Positions 47,101 to 59,150 of a DNA stretch of 64,000 nucleotides are shown one piece after another (within the stretch, counting starts at the first letter, position 1; each line of letters opens with the position of its first letter). A program made the translations under genes and the position numbers. The notes under the pieces are model-generated. The model was not told the DNA's origin, made no database searches, and worked only from the letters and a program-made list of their open reading frames with translations. Source of the DNA: Paenibacillus oryzisoli (GTDB lineage Bacteria; Bacillota; Bacilli; Paenibacillales; NBRC-103111); contig NZ_LYPB01000069.1 in assembly GCF_001653565.1 (NCBI RefSeq), positions 62,001 to 126,000 of the forward strand. The letters run 5' to 3'.

Positions 47101-50100
47101 GTAATCTTCAGGTTCTCTAGATTAGCCGTTCCTTGCAACCACAAGGTTGATTGTTCGGTAATTTCACTATTCGTAGCCGATGGGCTGTTCTCTCCCTTGA
47201 GCCATACTAGATCCCGATCTGTGCCTCGAAGCGTCACATAGGGCTTCACGACCCAATTCTTCTCCGTATACACGCCTGGATAAATCTCAATCACATATTG
47301 TTTCTCAGCGCTGCTATCCTTAATACTGTCGTTCGCCAGCTTCGGTGAGATATAATCCCCTGTGCCGTCAGGCTTCACTGTTATCGTGACGATTTCGTTC
47401 GTTCTTTCAACAACGGTCACGGTACTGGTTGCTATTTTGCCACTATCCAACGTGATTGCCGTAATTTGAGCGACACCCAAACTTCGACCATATACAGCTC
47501 CATTCACGTCAACAGTGGCAACTTCCTGACGATCCGAATACCAGACAACCTCTTTATTAAACGCATCAACAGGCTGAATGAAAGGCAGCAACGTTTTGGT
47601 TTTCCCTTCCATAACAGTCGTAGAACTTGGATTCAGGCTCATATCTGTCACATATACCCATGCAGGTGATTCCTTATACGTGATTGGCCTTACCTCTACA
47701 TCATCCAAATAATACATGTCATTCTCAGCTGGCGCGTCTGTAAACACATACATCGTGACATTCGTAACGTTGCCTGTCTCGTTGATGGTATGCGTGCCCG
47801 TCACCTGTTTCCACTCCGTACTGCTCAGAATAGGACTGGAGTTTAGAATTTGCTGTTTCACTACGCCATCTAATCTATAGGAGAGAGCAATCCTTAGCAC
47901 TTTGCCAGGTGTCAAATTGGCTTGCAGTTTCACCCACGCGGAATACTCGTATTCCTTCCCTATCTCGATATTCACGGGAAACTGAACACTGCCGTATTGG
48001 TTGGTCTTCGTAACTTGCAGAGATTGGTGTCCGCTATGATACTGCTCCGTGTCCAGTTCCCTTATCGTTTCCCATCCGTTTGGAACAATCTCCGCTTCCA
48101 TACCGGGATTAGCAATAATGTTATCTCCCTTCACAGCTACGCTTGCCGCCGTATCCAGCGTGATGGCATCAATGCCAAATTCTCCTTGGGCATTCGTCGG
48201 TATGACTTTGATTTGTTTGATCGTACCCGTCCAAGCCGGATGATTACTAGGGTCCCACACATATTCCCTGATGTTCGGATCATTCGGCAGCACGAATGTC
48301 GTTAGTTTATTTAGTGGGTTCCATTCGGAAGATGCCGTCGTCCTGAAGTATATTTGGGCTTCATTCCCGCTTGTGTCGTTCCTGAGCTTGATCTTAACCC
48401 GCTTAATCGCTGAAGCAGCGAAATTGATGTTGTCTGGCGATATGAGCTCAGGGCTACTACCCGTTGAGGTTGCTTGATAGATTCCCCCTGCTGTCTGACC
48501 TCCTGTCACTTGATTGTTCGTCGTCCACCCCTCCAAGGTGGTAAAATCCCAAATCTTAGATGTGGTATACATATCGACGCTCTGAGCATTCGAATCCCAA
48601 TTCACAACATACCCGAAAGCTTGGTTGAAGAAATGCACGGGGATTAAAAGCTCGCCCGATGGCTGCAGTTCTGGCGCACGCTCCAGCAAGATAGTTTGGC
48701 TATCTTTGTAAGCCGTCTGATCACCAACCTTGAGTCTGTATACCTGATTGTCTTTCACACCAATTAACGTTTGCGTCGATGCCTCCCATTCTGTGCTGGC
48801 ACCGATTAGCTTGAGCATCTCCCCCGCTGGTACCATGACAGTTTGATTAGCCATTACTGGTTTTTCATAAAACTGAGCTTTCTTGCCGTCGATTTTCACA
48901 TTGATTCCTGCATCTGGTGAGTAAACGACCCCAATGGCATCTATGCTGAAATCTCCAGGAACTGTCATAGGATCGAATCGAATTTGCCGAATGATCCCTT
49001 CCCATTTGGCAATCTTCCACATATCCACCACATATTCGGTATACCCAGTTTCATTGCGTTCCACATAGAAGCTAATGGACTTGACCTCGTTCCAAGTCGT
49101 ATCCTCATTGGTAATAAAGAACACCTGACCTGAAGACCCCGTCGTACTCTTCATTCTGATTTTCAGATAGGGATGCGCAGCAGCTTGAATATTCAAGTTG
49201 TCAGCAGACATAAGGCCAGGATCGATATTGTTCGCTGTGCCAGAGAAAGCGCCGTCGCTCACCCCAGCGTTGATGACCTGTTTCTCCACACGCCAACCTT
49301 CAGGATCGCCATTGGTATCGAACCCCCAGAACAACCCGTATTGGTCTGTAAGCGCTGGAGGTGCTGGGTTCTTTAATGGCAATACTCTCCCTGGCGGATG
49401 CAAGATGTTGATCCTATCCTTCTGGGCTTGCGTTGGCTGTACATCCGAATGCGCAGTACCGTTTGTGAATACATGGCTAATCGCATCCAGGTAGCCAAAC
49501 CCCGCTAAGCCTGCAGGCATAATGAAATGCCCTTCCCCTAACTCATTCCAATTATCCAACATCACCATCTTCTTGCCTAAGTTACCCGCTGGCAACGATG
49601 GTTGCAAGGTATCCTTGGTCCACTGTACAACAGATTGGAACTCCGAAGGCGTGGTGTAGTAACCGGCATTTCCTCCCCAAGCCACATCATCTCTTCCCAT
49701 GCTGAGCATGGGCAGCGCATCGATAATGCCTGTATCGCGTTGTGCAATCATGTAGGATTTCTGAACGTCTGCATGCCCGCCAACACTGCCCCAAGAATAG
49801 GCATAGACGGCATCGAATCCAGCCAGTTTGCGATCACTCATGGACGTTACATCCGATGCGGAAGTAGTCGTCAAGAGAATGATGTCATCAAATCCAAGCG
49901 CCTTGACTTCATTTCGCAAATAATCCATCTCCGCCTTGACGCCTGCCAAGGTACCGCCGAAATCCCTTTTGAGTCCGGTAAGGCTATAGATAGAGATCAC
50001 CGGTTTATTATCAATCACCATATAACGCGGATCTTTGAAATAATACTCGATCCAGTATGGCACGATGTTCGTACGGAAATCTTGACTATCCTTCACTTTG

Positions 50101-51686
50101 GATGCTGCATTCTCCCACATAATAGCAAACTTTGTTTGATCGCTATATTGGGCATTGAAATACCCATCATGAAGCGAGTTATGCAGATAAGGCTCTTTGA
50201 CTGGAACGCCTTCCCCATAAGAGGGTCTAAACCAGCATGAGATTTGGAAATCAACACCGTGTTCAGCCAACCATTTATTCTCCCAATCAGCCGTCTCTGG
50301 GTTCCCCTCGTCATAGTATCCCAAATACGGTTCCCGATCCGAGTAAGGCGTTATGGTATCCCAACCGAGATGGTTGCCTTCCCGCCAGATGGGACAGCTC
50401 TGAATGCCTATAGCCTGATCTGTCGAGACCGCAGGAGTCGGAGCAGGTACATAATCCGCTGGAAGCGCCAAATCTTCAAATACGAGAATATCATCGAGCC
50501 ATATCACACCTTGCGTTGTTGCCGATGCCTTAAATGCAATTCCGTCTAGACTTGCCGTGGCAGCTGAGAATGGTACCCCTTGTGCTTGCCGTTTCCCATT
50601 GACATAAAGGTCTGCTGTTGCATTGGCCATATCCAACTTCACTTTAATTTCATACCACAGATTTGCCTTGTAATCATAAAAGGGGACCGGCTGGCCTACA
50701 TCATTGATGTAATTGAGTTTACCATTCGCGGTTATCAGCTTCATCGCCGCCGTGCTGCCACTCAAGACCTCTGCTGAATAGCCGTCCTGCTTTTGCGGAA
50801 TAAGCATCTTGTAGGCAAAGACGGTATTCGCCGAAGTGGAAGACACATTTTTCTTAAGACTCATCTCACCAGTGGCTCCAGCCGCATTCATTTTCAGACT
50901 AAATACATCGGGACGCACTGCGCTCTTCATTTCCTCGACCGCTACAGTTCCGCCAGCAGAAGCGATCTGCCAGTCTTCAGGCAGAAATCCCGGCATCAGG
51001 GAAATGAATCTTTCATTGACCGCGTATCCCTTGTGGATTTTAACAGGAGCCAGGAACATATCGCCTTTCGAAGACGCACCTGTCTGAATCTGCACATGAT
51101 CGAGACTGGTGACAACATGCTTGAAGCCTGCATTGGAGGTTTTAAGATCACCATTAATAAACACATCCGTCGTATTTGCGCTGATATTTGCAATGACTTT
51201 CACACCATACTCTGTATTCGCCGTATAGGATTGCAAGGTCTGAATCGTACCGCCCGAGGTTTCCAGACGAAGCTCACCATTTCCCGTCACGATGCTGACA
51301 GCCTCAGTATCGTTACTACTGAGCTGCCATTTAACGCCATCCATCATCGCAGATAGCTTAAAGCGATACTCCATTGTAATAACACCGTCATTTTGTTGGA
51401 TGAACTCCCGGCGTATCGAGACAGGCAACGTTGCATTCGTATCACTGATTTTGAACCAGTTCAGATAGGAAGAGGACAGACTGCCCCCCGCCTTGCGGAC
51501 ATCCCAACTAGAAGGCAAAACGTCCATCGTGTTGTTATTGGGAAAGGAAAAACTCTCGTCAACCAGATAGCCTACCCCTACCGGAACATCCTCCGCTTTC
51601 GCGGTAGGGGATTGTAGCATGAATACAAGTACCATTAGCATGCAAGCATAGATGATCGCCCCAGCGGCCCATCTTCTCTTGTTCAT
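44139..51686 (-). CDS. Giant secreted multidomain protein: WbsX/GH99-like domain plus beta-helix
   Basis: 2515 residues. Signal peptide 1-31 (AKA/ED cleavage). Two laminin-G-like domains (about 37-224, 225-408). WbsX/GH99-like barrel (about 423-765) with WNELGEG holding E715 and E718, the ExxE spacing of GH99. Binding-module-like beta domains (775-905, 1040-1183). Copper-amine-oxidase-N-like domain (925-1035). CBM4_9-like modules (1190-1338, 2056-2205). Big2 Ig-like domains (1343-1427, 1968-2053). Pectinesterase-like right-handed beta-helix (about 1432-1800). A segment (1865-1960) resembling phage head-decoration proteins. Four 74-residue repeats (2222-2515). No LPXTG or S-layer anchor is seen. 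It follows its importer's lipoprotein gene. The start may instead be the adjacent TTG at 51689. Substrate unknown; pectic or mannose-containing glycan suggested. Confidence 0.9.
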   Translation of the reverse strand: MNKRRWAAGAIIYACMLMVLVFMLQSPTAKAEDVPVGVGYLVDESFSFPNNNTMDVLPSSWDVRKAGGSLSSSYLNWFKISDTNATLPVSIRREFIQQNDGVITMEYRFKLSAMMDGVKWQLSSNDTEAVSIVTGNGELRLETSGGTIQTLQSYTANTEYGVKVIANISANTTDVFINGDLKTSNAGFKHVVTSLDHVQIQTGASSKGDMFLAPVKIHKGYAVNERFISLMPGFLPEDWQIASAGGTVAVEEMKSAVRPDVFSLKMNAAGATGEMSLKKNVSSTSANTVFAYKMLIPQKQDGYSAEVLSGSTAAMKLITANGKLNYINDVGQPVPFYDYKANLWYEIKVKLDMANATADLYVNGKRQAQGVPFSAATASLDGIAFKASATTQGVIWLDDILVFEDLALPADYVPAPTPAVSTDQAIGIQSCPIWREGNHLGWDTITPYSDREPYLGYYDEGNPETADWENKWLAEHGVDFQISCWFRPSYGEGVPVKEPYLHNSLHDGYFNAQYSDQTKFAIMWENAASKVKDSQDFRTNIVPYWIEYYFKDPRYMVIDNKPVISIYSLTGLKRDFGGTLAGVKAEMDYLRNEVKALGFDDIILLTTTSASDVTSMSDRKLAGFDAVYAYSWGSVGGHADVQKSYMIAQRDTGIIDALPMLSMGRDDVAWGGNAGYYTTPSEFQSVVQWTKDTLQPSLPAGNLGKKMVMLDNWNELGEGHFIMPAGLAGFGYLDAISHVFTNGTAHSDVQPTQAQKDRINILHPPGRVLPLKNPAPPALTDQYGLFWGFDTNGDPEGWRVEKQVINAGVSDGAFSGTANNIDPGLMSADNLNIQAAAHPYLKIRMKSTTGSSGQVFFITNEDTTWNEVKSISFYVERNETGYTEYVVDMWKIAKWEGIIRQIRFDPMTVPGDFSIDAIGVVYSPDAGINVKIDGKKAQFYEKPVMANQTVMVPAGEMLKLIGASTEWEASTQTLIGVKDNQVYRLKVGDQTAYKDSQTILLERAPELQPSGELLIPVHFFNQAFGYVVNWDSNAQSVDMYTTSKIWDFTTLEGWTTNNQVTGGQTAGGIYQATSTGSSPELISPDNINFAASAIKRVKIKLRNDTSGNEAQIYFRTTASSEWNPLNKLTTFVLPNDPNIREYVWDPSNHPAWTGTIKQIKVIPTNAQGEFGIDAITLDTAASVAVKGDNIIANPGMEAEIVPNGWETIRELDTEQYHSGHQSLQVTKTNQYGSVQFPVNIEIGKEYEYSAWVKLQANLTPGKVLRIALSYRLDGVVKQQILNSSPILSSTEWKQVTGTHTINETGNVTNVTMYVFTDAPAENDMYYLDDVEVRPITYKESPAWVYVTDMSLNPSSTTVMEGKTKTLLPFIQPVDAFNKEVVWYSDRQEVATVDVNGAVYGRSLGVAQITAITLDSGKIATSTVTVVERTNEIVTITVKPDGTGDYISPKLANDSIKDSSAEKQYVIEIYPGVYTEKNWVVKPYVTLRGTDRDLVWLKGENSPSATNSEITEQSTLWLQGTANLENLKITAKNMRYPLHSEESGRNKDAIHVIKNVYIEHYGNLEAVDYRKNWIAAHPGVTPPADLDPAQVWGGSSGNGSHAWGYGSASGVVETFYDSTFVSKATGWYVHNREDFTKPQINIINNSQVVSTVTSNPIVIQSLGSGTEDEVIFNNSEFTGTYLLQNDSPWITQKPENQYANHADYNVTFNHSTPIGYVDGHRGRALALFSSSTGSSSNVKVSGSAVSDILGAYTTRDGGGGLKGYLYGYWDISGIKVGASSNIQVNNTLGRRLGDGTVNPKTLQVLFENGTTKTILFNENYTEQTNAYIINVINSVLGTSGYAVEYNVTGNEYYPQVPDKQMTLENHTQMGIPRFAAVSFDTDSTTVRLMTPGDSAESFIGIALEPIAPGQSGRVLTEGIMRKDQLYGFAGSINVGTKISIGTQAGSLLGNANKPALLTGVLTDWASFKGNTSWTEVTEVILNKASLSLTLGQSEALVVTVLPSDASNAVTWSSDHPNVATVDATGTVHAISSGTATITVIASKGGKSATAVVTVLAPNLGSNLINDAGMEGATPLYTGWEIVRAMSTIQAHSGSQSLKITKTNAFGSINFPANILKGNAYYYSAWAKLAPESTTGVVLRLGLTYKVDGVTKQKIILTSQPLSASSWMHLEGMYTLQETGNVTNMAMYMFTDLPSGLDSYYLDDVEVRPVVTDSTAPVTTSPLVVQLQDSNGNPLSGGIVTYYDGGWKDFGVTGTDGKVSLNLPANNYTFSMTYEGTYKEQVQHTGTNGVVAFQTVKVKAQLKNSQGQLMDGGTVSYYAGSWLSMGGTVSGEASKELLPGSYTFAMTYEGTYKEQVQNVGLDPVVAFQTVNVKAQLKDSQGNLIDSGHVSYYAGSWRTTGSTVGGEVSKELLPGSYTFSIAYEGTYKEQVQNVGIDPLVAFQTIKVKVQLKDSQGNLIDGGIVSYYAGSWLTVGTTTGGEISKELLPGTYTFGITYGGIYKEIVAVITTNPTVIFEM
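44142..45023 (-). repeat. Four tandem 74-residue units ending the giant protein
   Basis: The C-terminal ~294 residues consist of four units of 74, 74, 74 and 72 residues. Each has [34 protein letters not shown] and VAFQT blocks. The last three are also very alike at DNA level (222-bp period), which points to recent duplication. The first unit has diverged. The fold looks Ig-like and all-beta. Confidence 0.9.
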
Positions 51687-51714
51687 CAATGATCACGCTC
51701 CCTTTAATAATATA

Positions 51715-51730
51715 ATGAATGCGCTTCCAA
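51715..51730 (-). promoter_or_regulatory. Candidate cre site before the giant-protein gene
   Basis: On the minus strand TTGGAAGCGCATTCAT fits the cre form WTGNAANCGNWNNCW. It lies about 30 bases upstream of the ATG, in the gap after the lipoprotein terminator. It suggests separate catabolite control of the giant gene. Confidence 0.5.
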
Positions 51731-51774
51731 TATCTTCTCGTCATGTCCCCCTATATCTGTTGGTTGCCATATGA

Positions 51775-51811
51775 AATTGGAACCGAGTAACAAAGTAGCC
51801 CGGTTCCAATT
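51775..51811 (-). terminator. Terminator after the lipoprotein gene
   Basis: AATTGGAACCG (51775-51785) and CGGTTCCAATT (51801-51811) form an 11-bp perfect stem with a 15-base loop. It begins 6 bases after the lipoprotein stop. The T-run is short, so read-through to the giant gene is possible. Confidence 0.75.
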
Positions 51812-51817
51812 GTTTAA

Positions 51818-53374
51818 TTACTTATTTTGCGCTTTCCAAGCGTCGAGCTGCTTCTGAGCTTCAGCTTTAATTTTCTCTAAGCCAGCATCTTTCAACCGCT
51901 GCTTCATATCGCCCAAGAACTTATCATAATCAGGCATCGCGCCGGAATATAAAATGGGTTGCAGTTCCGCATATACCGCATTGACTTGAGCTATTTCGGA
52001 TTTTACGACTTCCCCATTAAAAAGAAATCCAAGGATCGACGATGTTTTGGCTTCATTATTGTTTTTTTGCATTTGCTCTAGGGATGCCTTTGAGTTCCAG
52101 CCCGAATCCCATTGATCCCACAGCGGCCCCAGCCAGTTATGCCAGATGGCCCAGGTTTGTTCTGCTCCGCTCTTCGCATCTACAGACATGGCATCTGTGC
52201 CAGCACCGGATTTAACCGTATAGTTCTTTCCTTCTAGCCCATAAGCCAACGTGTTGGAAAGCTTCTTGTCTTTCCAGACCAAATTGAGCAGTTCCATGGC
52301 TCTTTCCGGATTTTTGGATGTTTTGGAGATGGCGGTTGCCGCCCCTACCATATTACTTGTTGCTATGATGGGATAAAATGCAAGCGATTCTACTGTTGGG
52401 AACCCAAACAACGCCGTGGATTTCGAACCATCCTCCGTATAACCACCGGAATCACGCATGACCGCATATTTCCCGGACTTGGCTTCTGCAGTGAAATCCG
52501 TTTTGATTGCCGCATCTTTGGCTACATAACCTTTCACATAGTAATCGTGCATCGTGCGATAGTTGTTGACGAATTGGGGAATGTCCGTTTCCAAGACCAA
52601 TTGGTTCGCCTTTTCATCATATCGGATCCCTTTGGTTACATTGGTATGGTCTGCAATAAAGTCACCTGGCGCAGAAACTGTTTTCGTGACCAGCAATGGC
52701 GTTATTGTAGGCTCATTCTTCTTAATCATTTCTAAATAGGGCTCAAGATCCTGCAAATTCTTTATTTTCTTATAATCCAGATTGTACTTCGTCACCAAAT
52801 CTTTTTTGAACACAATGCCATTCGGCGTGGTAAAAGGTCCCTGACCTGGTACAGCCATAATCTTGCCATTATACGTAACCGACTTCCAAGCACGTTTATC
52901 CACTTTTGCAAGAATATCCTGCCCATATTTCTTCAGAAGATCGTCCAGTGGCAGGAACGCACCTTTTTGCACATTGGTGTCGATCGCATTCGTCCAGTTG
53001 GAGGTAAATACAAGATCGTATGGTTCACCGGAAGCTGACATCAGCTTCATTTTGTCTTCCCAGCTTGCTCCGTCAATAAAGTTAAAGTGCACATTCGCGT
53101 TTACAGCGCTTTTAATCGTTTTATTCGCTTCCGCTTCAATCGCCTCTTGATCCTTCATCGTATCAATCGGTTTACGCATGTACCAACTAAGGTTCACCAA
53201 CTCTTTGGTTGGCTCGACTGCTGTAGTCGCATTGGGAACCGCTGAGGAGCTGCCCGTGACAGTTGGCTCATCTTTCTTATCTGTACTGCACCCGCTAAGT
53301 ACCACGGAAACCACTAACCCCATCGATACCACGCCGCCTACCACTTGCTTTGTCTTTTTATTTCCCCTGCTCAC
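51818..53374 (-). CDS. Sugar-binding lipoprotein of ABC importer, GTG start
   Basis: The 518-residue protein has a signal peptide with lipobox VLSGC, lipidated C29, then a Lys/Asp/Ser-rich spacer and an SBP body (KLMSASGEPYDLVFTSNW near 110). I chose GTG at 53374, which GGGAGG precedes by 7 bases; the ATG two codons earlier sits too close to that site. It follows its two permeases, the reverse of some operons, and precedes the giant secreted protein whose products it presumably captures. Confidence 0.94.
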   Translation of the reverse strand: MSRGNKKTKQVVGGVVSMGLVVSVVLSGCSTDKKDEPTVTGSSSAVPNATTAVEPTKELVNLSWYMRKPIDTMKDQEAIEAEANKTIKSAVNANVHFNFIDGASWEDKMKLMSASGEPYDLVFTSNWTNAIDTNVQKGAFLPLDDLLKKYGQDILAKVDKRAWKSVTYNGKIMAVPGQGPFTTPNGIVFKKDLVTKYNLDYKKIKNLQDLEPYLEMIKKNEPTITPLLVTKTVSAPGDFIADHTNVTKGIRYDEKANQLVLETDIPQFVNNYRTMHDYYVKGYVAKDAAIKTDFTAEAKSGKYAVMRDSGGYTEDGSKSTALFGFPTVESLAFYPIIATSNMVGAATAISKTSKNPERAMELLNLVWKDKKLSNTLAYGLEGKNYTVKSGAGTDAMSVDAKSGAEQTWAIWHNWLGPLWDQWDSGWNSKASLEQMQKNNNEAKTSSILGFLFNGEVVKSEIAQVNAVYAELQPILYSGAMPDYDKFLGDMKQRLKDAGLEKIKAEAQKQLDAWKAQNK

Positions 53375-53460
53375 AAACATACCTCCCTAAGAATATGATG
53401 TTCATTTATATATAACAGACACAGGACGAAAGATCCATGCGCTGGACTTACTTGTATTCG

Positions 53461-54369
53461 CTACCCTTTTACAGATCCAACCGTCAACCCCTGAACGAAA
53501 TAACGCTGAAAGAATGGAAATATGACCAGCATCGGGCCTGCTGCAAGAATACACATCGCCATCCGCGCAGCTAGACTCGGTACTTGTTGTCCCGGCTTAA
53601 CTAGACCATATTGCATCGCTTCGGCGCTGTTAAGGAACTCCATATTGCGCAAGACGCGAATAAGCAGATATTGCAGTTTCATCTTATTCTCGTGGTCAAT
53701 GTACAACAGGGTTAACCACCAGTCATTCCAATACTGCAAGACCAGGAATAAGCCAAGTGTCGCCAACGCCGGTTTACTAAGGGGAATGACGATACGCGTG
53801 AAAATGGTAAGTTCGCTTGCGCCATCGATTTTGGCCGATTCAAATAATGCATCTGGAAGTGTTTGTAAGAAGCCTCTCATTAACAACACATGCCAACCTG
53901 TGATGAGGAATGGAAGAATCAGCGCCAAGAGGTTATTTTTCAAGTCCAGCCAACTCACCATCAATATATAAGAAGGAACTAGCCCACCTTGGAACAACAT
54001 GGTAAAAAATACATAGAAGGAAAGCCCCTTCCGATACGCATAATCTTTCCTAGAAATCGTGTATGCGAAGCTTGTGGTAATCCACAGCCCTGCCACAGTC
54101 CCAATCAGCGTTGTATAAATCGTCACCATATACGCATTCAGCAAGACAGCAGGATCATGGAGAATCACACGATACGCAGTTAAATCGATCTTCTTTGGCA
54201 GAATAGAATATCCATACGTCATAATATCACTTTCATTTTGAAAGGAGGTGCCTATTATAACTAGAAAGGGATACAAGCAAGCGACACAGACTAGTATAAA
54301 AATGCCATGAATAATCCATGTACTGAGCATCAATGGTGAACGAGTGTTAGCAATCCGTGGTGTCATCAT
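53461..54369 (-). CDS. Carbohydrate ABC permease, YtcP/LplC-like
   Basis: The 302 residues have about six helices, the EAA loop FESAKIDGASELTIFTRIVI near 197, and the ending YFVQGLTVGSVKG. AAGGAG lies 8 bases before the ATG. The gap to the LplB-like stop is 12 bases. It forms the inner-membrane channel with that partner for the lipoprotein at 51818-53374. Confidence 0.95.
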   Translation of the reverse strand: MMTPRIANTRSPLMLSTWIIHGIFILVCVACLYPFLVIIGTSFQNESDIMTYGYSILPKKIDLTAYRVILHDPAVLLNAYMVTIYTTLIGTVAGLWITTSFAYTISRKDYAYRKGLSFYVFFTMLFQGGLVPSYILMVSWLDLKNNLLALILPFLITGWHVLLMRGFLQTLPDALFESAKIDGASELTIFTRIVIPLSKPALATLGLFLVLQYWNDWWLTLLYIDHENKMKLQYLLIRVLRNMEFLNSAEAMQYGLVKPGQQVPSLAARMAMCILAAGPMLVIFPFFQRYFVQGLTVGSVKG

Positions 54370-54381
54370 AGGACATTCTCC

Positions 54382-55281
54382 TTAAAATAATGAATTTTCA
54401 CGATTAATTTTTTTCACGATAAAATTCGTCAACAGGACCAACATGAAACCAACCGTAGATTGGAAGAAGCCCGCAGCACCAGCCATACCAATATCACCCA
54501 TATCGACTAACGACCGATACACGAACGTGTCGATGACATCTGTTGTTGTATACAGAGCGGATGAATTCAGGGTTACGTTATAAAATAATCCGAAGTCACT
54601 GTAGAAAATTTTTCCAATTTGCAAGATAACCATCATGATAATAATCGGTTTAATCATGGGAATCGAGATCGAAATGGCCTGACGCAGCTTGCCTGCCCCA
54701 TCTATTTTGGCCGCTTCATAGTACTCCGCATCGACGCCCATCAGTGCTGCATAATAGATGACCGCACCGTACCCAAGCCCCTTCCATACCGCACCAATAA
54801 TAAGAATAAAAGGCCAAAACTTCGGCTCGTTATACCACATAACAGGCGCTATGCCGAGCATCTCCAATCCCTTATTAAACACACCATAATCCATATCCAA
54901 GAGCGCCCGGAAGGCAAACCCAGCGACGACCCATGAGATGAAATAAGGAATGAACAAAACGGTCTGATACACCTTCACAAACCGCTTACTGACCTCCCGA
55001 AGCATTAATGCAAAAGTGACTGAAATCATGGTGCCTAACGTAATGAACGCCAGATTGTAGAGGAGTGTGTTCCTCAGCACGCGTTGTAAGACATCGCCCT
55101 TAAATAGAAATTGAAAATTGTCCAAGCCTACCCACGGGCTGTTCCAAATCCCCAGATCATATTTGTAATCCTTGAAAGGAAGCAATAATCCGTAGAGTGG
55201 CACATAATCAAAAATAAACAGTAGCGCGATGCCCGGAAAAGCCAATAAGGTTAAACTGAAGTTCTTTTTAAAAGTTCTCAT
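54382..55281 (-). CDS. Carbohydrate ABC permease, LplB-like
   Basis: The 299-residue permease carries DYVPLYGLLLPFKDYKYD near 25-42, the EAA loop YYEAAKIDGAGKLRQAISIS and the end VKKINRENSLF, close to the LplB-like protein at 12603-13535. AAGGGG precedes the ATG. It is the first gene of the third importer operon. Direct TTCGAAAA repeats lie upstream. Confidence 0.95.
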   Translation of the reverse strand: MRTFKKNFSLTLLAFPGIALLFIFDYVPLYGLLLPFKDYKYDLGIWNSPWVGLDNFQFLFKGDVLQRVLRNTLLYNLAFITLGTMISVTFALMLREVSKRFVKVYQTVLFIPYFISWVVAGFAFRALLDMDYGVFNKGLEMLGIAPVMWYNEPKFWPFILIIGAVWKGLGYGAVIYYAALMGVDAEYYEAAKIDGAGKLRQAISISIPMIKPIIIMMVILQIGKIFYSDFGLFYNVTLNSSALYTTTDVIDTFVYRSLVDMGDIGMAGAAGFFQSTVGFMLVLLTNFIVKKINRENSLF

Positions 55282-55365
55282 GTATCTGCCCCTTCTTGCT
55301 AGAGTGCCTGTGATGATTGCGTTAGTGATACCTTTACTGTAGATAGTTGAGGACCGAATGTATAT

Positions 55366-55392
55366 TTCGAAAAGTGTCTTTCTCTTCGAAAA
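55366..55392. promoter_or_regulatory. Direct TTCGAAAA repeats upstream of the third importer
   Basis: TTCGAAAA occurs at 55366-55373 and 55385-55392, a 19-base period, close to two helical turns. It is 85-110 bases before the LplB-like start. Such paired direct repeats suit an AraC-type activator bound beside the promoter; the membrane AraC protein at 40555 is one candidate. Confidence 0.45.
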
Positions 55393-55481
55393 ATGACTTT
55401 CTTGCCTGCGAATGAGCTGCGATTCATGCCGATAGCTTCGATAATTACGCTATGGCTCGGGAAAGTGTGTTTACAGAACAC

Positions 55482-55523
55482 AAAAAAGCGTTCAAATGAC
55501 TACAGGGCAGTCAATTAAACGCT
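55482..55523 (-). terminator. Terminator closing the DeoR sugar operon
   Basis: AGCGTTcAAaTGACT (55487-55501) pairs with AGTCAaTTaAACGCT (55509-55523) and is followed by TTTTTT on the minus strand. It begins 20 bases after the DeoR stop and ends the six-gene operon. Confidence 0.93.
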
Positions 55524-55543
55524 ATTGGAATTACAATATTTTG

Positions 55544-56305
55544 CTATGAACAAACGAGCATTTCGACAGATGCTTCCTCCACAATCGTAAGAAGTTCACC
55601 TTGGGGTGGGTTATCTGAAATGATACGATGAACAGCACTTATATCGGCAAACGAGAATAAATCACGCACGCCATACTTCGTATGATCCATCATGACGTTT
55701 ACCTCGGACGCTTGTTCGATGACAAGTCTCTTGATTTCAGCTTCGTGCATATTGGAATTGCTGAACCCATGCTTCGTCGTGAACCCCGTTGTTCCTATAA
55801 AGACGCGGTCAAATGCCATTTTGGCAAGAGCAACGGATGCCACAGGTCCGACCAGCGTTGATGTTTTATCCAACAGCATGCCTCCAACGACTATGGTCGT
55901 AATCTGCTTGCCTTGCAGCTCAACAGCAATGTTCAGCGCATTGGTAACCACAGTGATTGGCATCGCTGGTGTTAAATATCTGGCAACTTGAAGCGTCGTT
56001 GAGCCGCCATCGAGGAAAATGGACTCACCCGCTTCAATAAGTTGTGCCGCGCGGAGACCCATTCTCATTTTCTCTTCCATCATAACGCCTGTGCGATCCT
56101 GCAGAGCAATATCCTTGCCGATGAGGATAGCACCACCGAAGGTACGCCTAAGCAGCCCCATGGTCTCAAGCTTCTCGATATCACGACGTATGGTCATTTC
56201 CGTGACATCGAACATTTCTTTCAATTCAGCAATTCTAATCTCTCCATCAAGCGCCATGCGATCAAGGATTTGTTGTTGCCGCCCGTTTATCTGATTCGTA
56301 ATCAT
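55544..56305 (-). CDS. DeoR-family repressor
   Basis: The 253 residues have the DeoR helix-turn-helix at 8-60 (IAELKEMFDVTEMTIRRDIEKL) and a DeoR C-terminal sugar-phosphate sensor (about 75-235; LDGGSTTLQVARYL, VGGMLL, RVFIGTTGF). GGAGG precedes the ATG. It is the last gene of the aldolase-to-DeoR operon and presumably represses its promoter until a sugar phosphate made by the PfkB kinase accumulates. Confidence 0.95.
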   Translation of the reverse strand: MITNQINGRQQQILDRMALDGEIRIAELKEMFDVTEMTIRRDIEKLETMGLLRRTFGGAILIGKDIALQDRTGVMMEEKMRMGLRAAQLIEAGESIFLDGGSTTLQVARYLTPAMPITVVTNALNIAVELQGKQITTIVVGGMLLDKTSTLVGPVASVALAKMAFDRVFIGTTGFTTKHGFSNSNMHEAEIKRLVIEQASEVNVMMDHTKYGVRDLFSFADISAVHRIISDNPPQGELLTIVEEASVEMLVCS

Positions 56306-56349
56306 GGTGAACCTCCGTAAATGTATCTTAGCTTCATTATCCCAGTCAT

Positions 56350-57378
56350 TTAACTGAGGTTCAACCTAATTTCATAATGGACTGTTTCACCTGGTGCCAG
56401 ATAAACCAAATTCCCTTGTTCACGTTCTTCTTGGCGTCCACCAACATGACAATTGGCAGGCTCTATGCCGAGCACATGCGTGCCTGCGCCTGGCATGTTC
56501 CACTGGACAAGCCTAGGAAGCGTTTGCGATGACCATTCGAGGGACGCTTGAAACCTCGTCGTTCCTCCGTTCAGTGGGAATCTCGGATTCGTAATCTGCA
56601 CGGAAGGATGATTCGAAGTCACATGATAATAAACCTGTTCATGGGAAGCAGCATCAGGAGATTGCCACGCTTGCTCTACCCCCGCCTGAATGGAAGTATG
56701 GGACTCACGCGGGCTCACCTTATCGCTATTAAAGTGAACGTGTGTCTCTTCCATAAGTAACGGAAACCCAAAGTTGAAATGATATAAAATCATGTGCGGG
56801 CAAGGGGAAAACCCCATATTCCGAACGGTATCCTTAATGAGAATTGAATTTTCACCAACCCGGCTGCTTATTTCCCTTGATAATTGCAGCCATCCACCGA
56901 ATATCGACGTTTCGTTAATTAGACCGGTAATACATAGATCCATCTCGTCTTCCTGCCAGCTGCTTCGTGCACATACTTCTTCTGCTGGTGTATGGTGATA
57001 GCGTCCATGAAGTCCTAGATGCTCACCCTCGTCATCACAACTAGCCCCTACTTGCATAAGACCACATGTCATGAGGAGTCCGCCCGATGCAGTCCGAAGC
57101 CAATGATTACCTTCCGCCTCATAGAACGCAGGATGGACATTCCCATTGGGCGATTGCCAGCTAATCGGCACACCATGATACTCAGCCAATGAAATGTCTA
57201 GGCCCTTGGAAGGGGTTACGTGATAACTCAAGCCAGCGCCTGTGCGCACCTGGATATGTTCCACGCCTGCTTCTTTACCCTCTACGCTAACGAACCGTTT
57301 GATGCCAGCTATTTGTTCAATCTTGCCTACTCGCGCTTCTAACTCTCTCCGTGACCATTCTCTTCCATATAAGTTCAT
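56350..57378 (-). CDS. DUF4432 protein, aldose-1-epimerase-like fold
   Basis: The 342 residues match the DUF4432 group of galactose-mutarotase-like beta-sandwiches (TPSKGLDISLAEYHGVPISW near 55, HLGLHGRYHHTPAEE near 125, GIEPANCHVGG near 305). Conserved histidines suggest a mutarotase, epimerase or lyase-like reaction on an aldose. It follows the isomerase gene by 10 bases, so it may present the right anomer of the pathway sugar. Function is unproven for the family. Confidence 0.88.
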   Translation of the reverse strand: MNLYGREWSRRELEARVGKIEQIAGIKRFVSVEGKEAGVEHIQVRTGAGLSYHVTPSKGLDISLAEYHGVPISWQSPNGNVHPAFYEAEGNHWLRTASGGLLMTCGLMQVGASCDDEGEHLGLHGRYHHTPAEEVCARSSWQEDEMDLCITGLINETSIFGGWLQLSREISSRVGENSILIKDTVRNMGFSPCPHMILYHFNFGFPLLMEETHVHFNSDKVSPRESHTSIQAGVEQAWQSPDAASHEQVYYHVTSNHPSVQITNPRFPLNGGTTRFQASLEWSSQTLPRLVQWNMPGAGTHVLGIEPANCHVGGRQEEREQGNLVYLAPGETVHYEIRLNLS

Positions 57379-57388
57379 AGGAATTCAC

Positions 57389-59148
<1,760 letters not shown>

Positions 59149-59150
59149 AT

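Noticed and set aside
49602-50240. 212-residue plus-strand frame inside the giant gene
   Set aside because: It is antisense to the WbsX/GH99-like domain, whose frame shows clear motifs; no ribosome site.
50793-51356. 187-residue plus-strand frame inside the giant gene
   Set aside because: Antisense to the laminin-G-like domains; composition follows the opposite coding frame.
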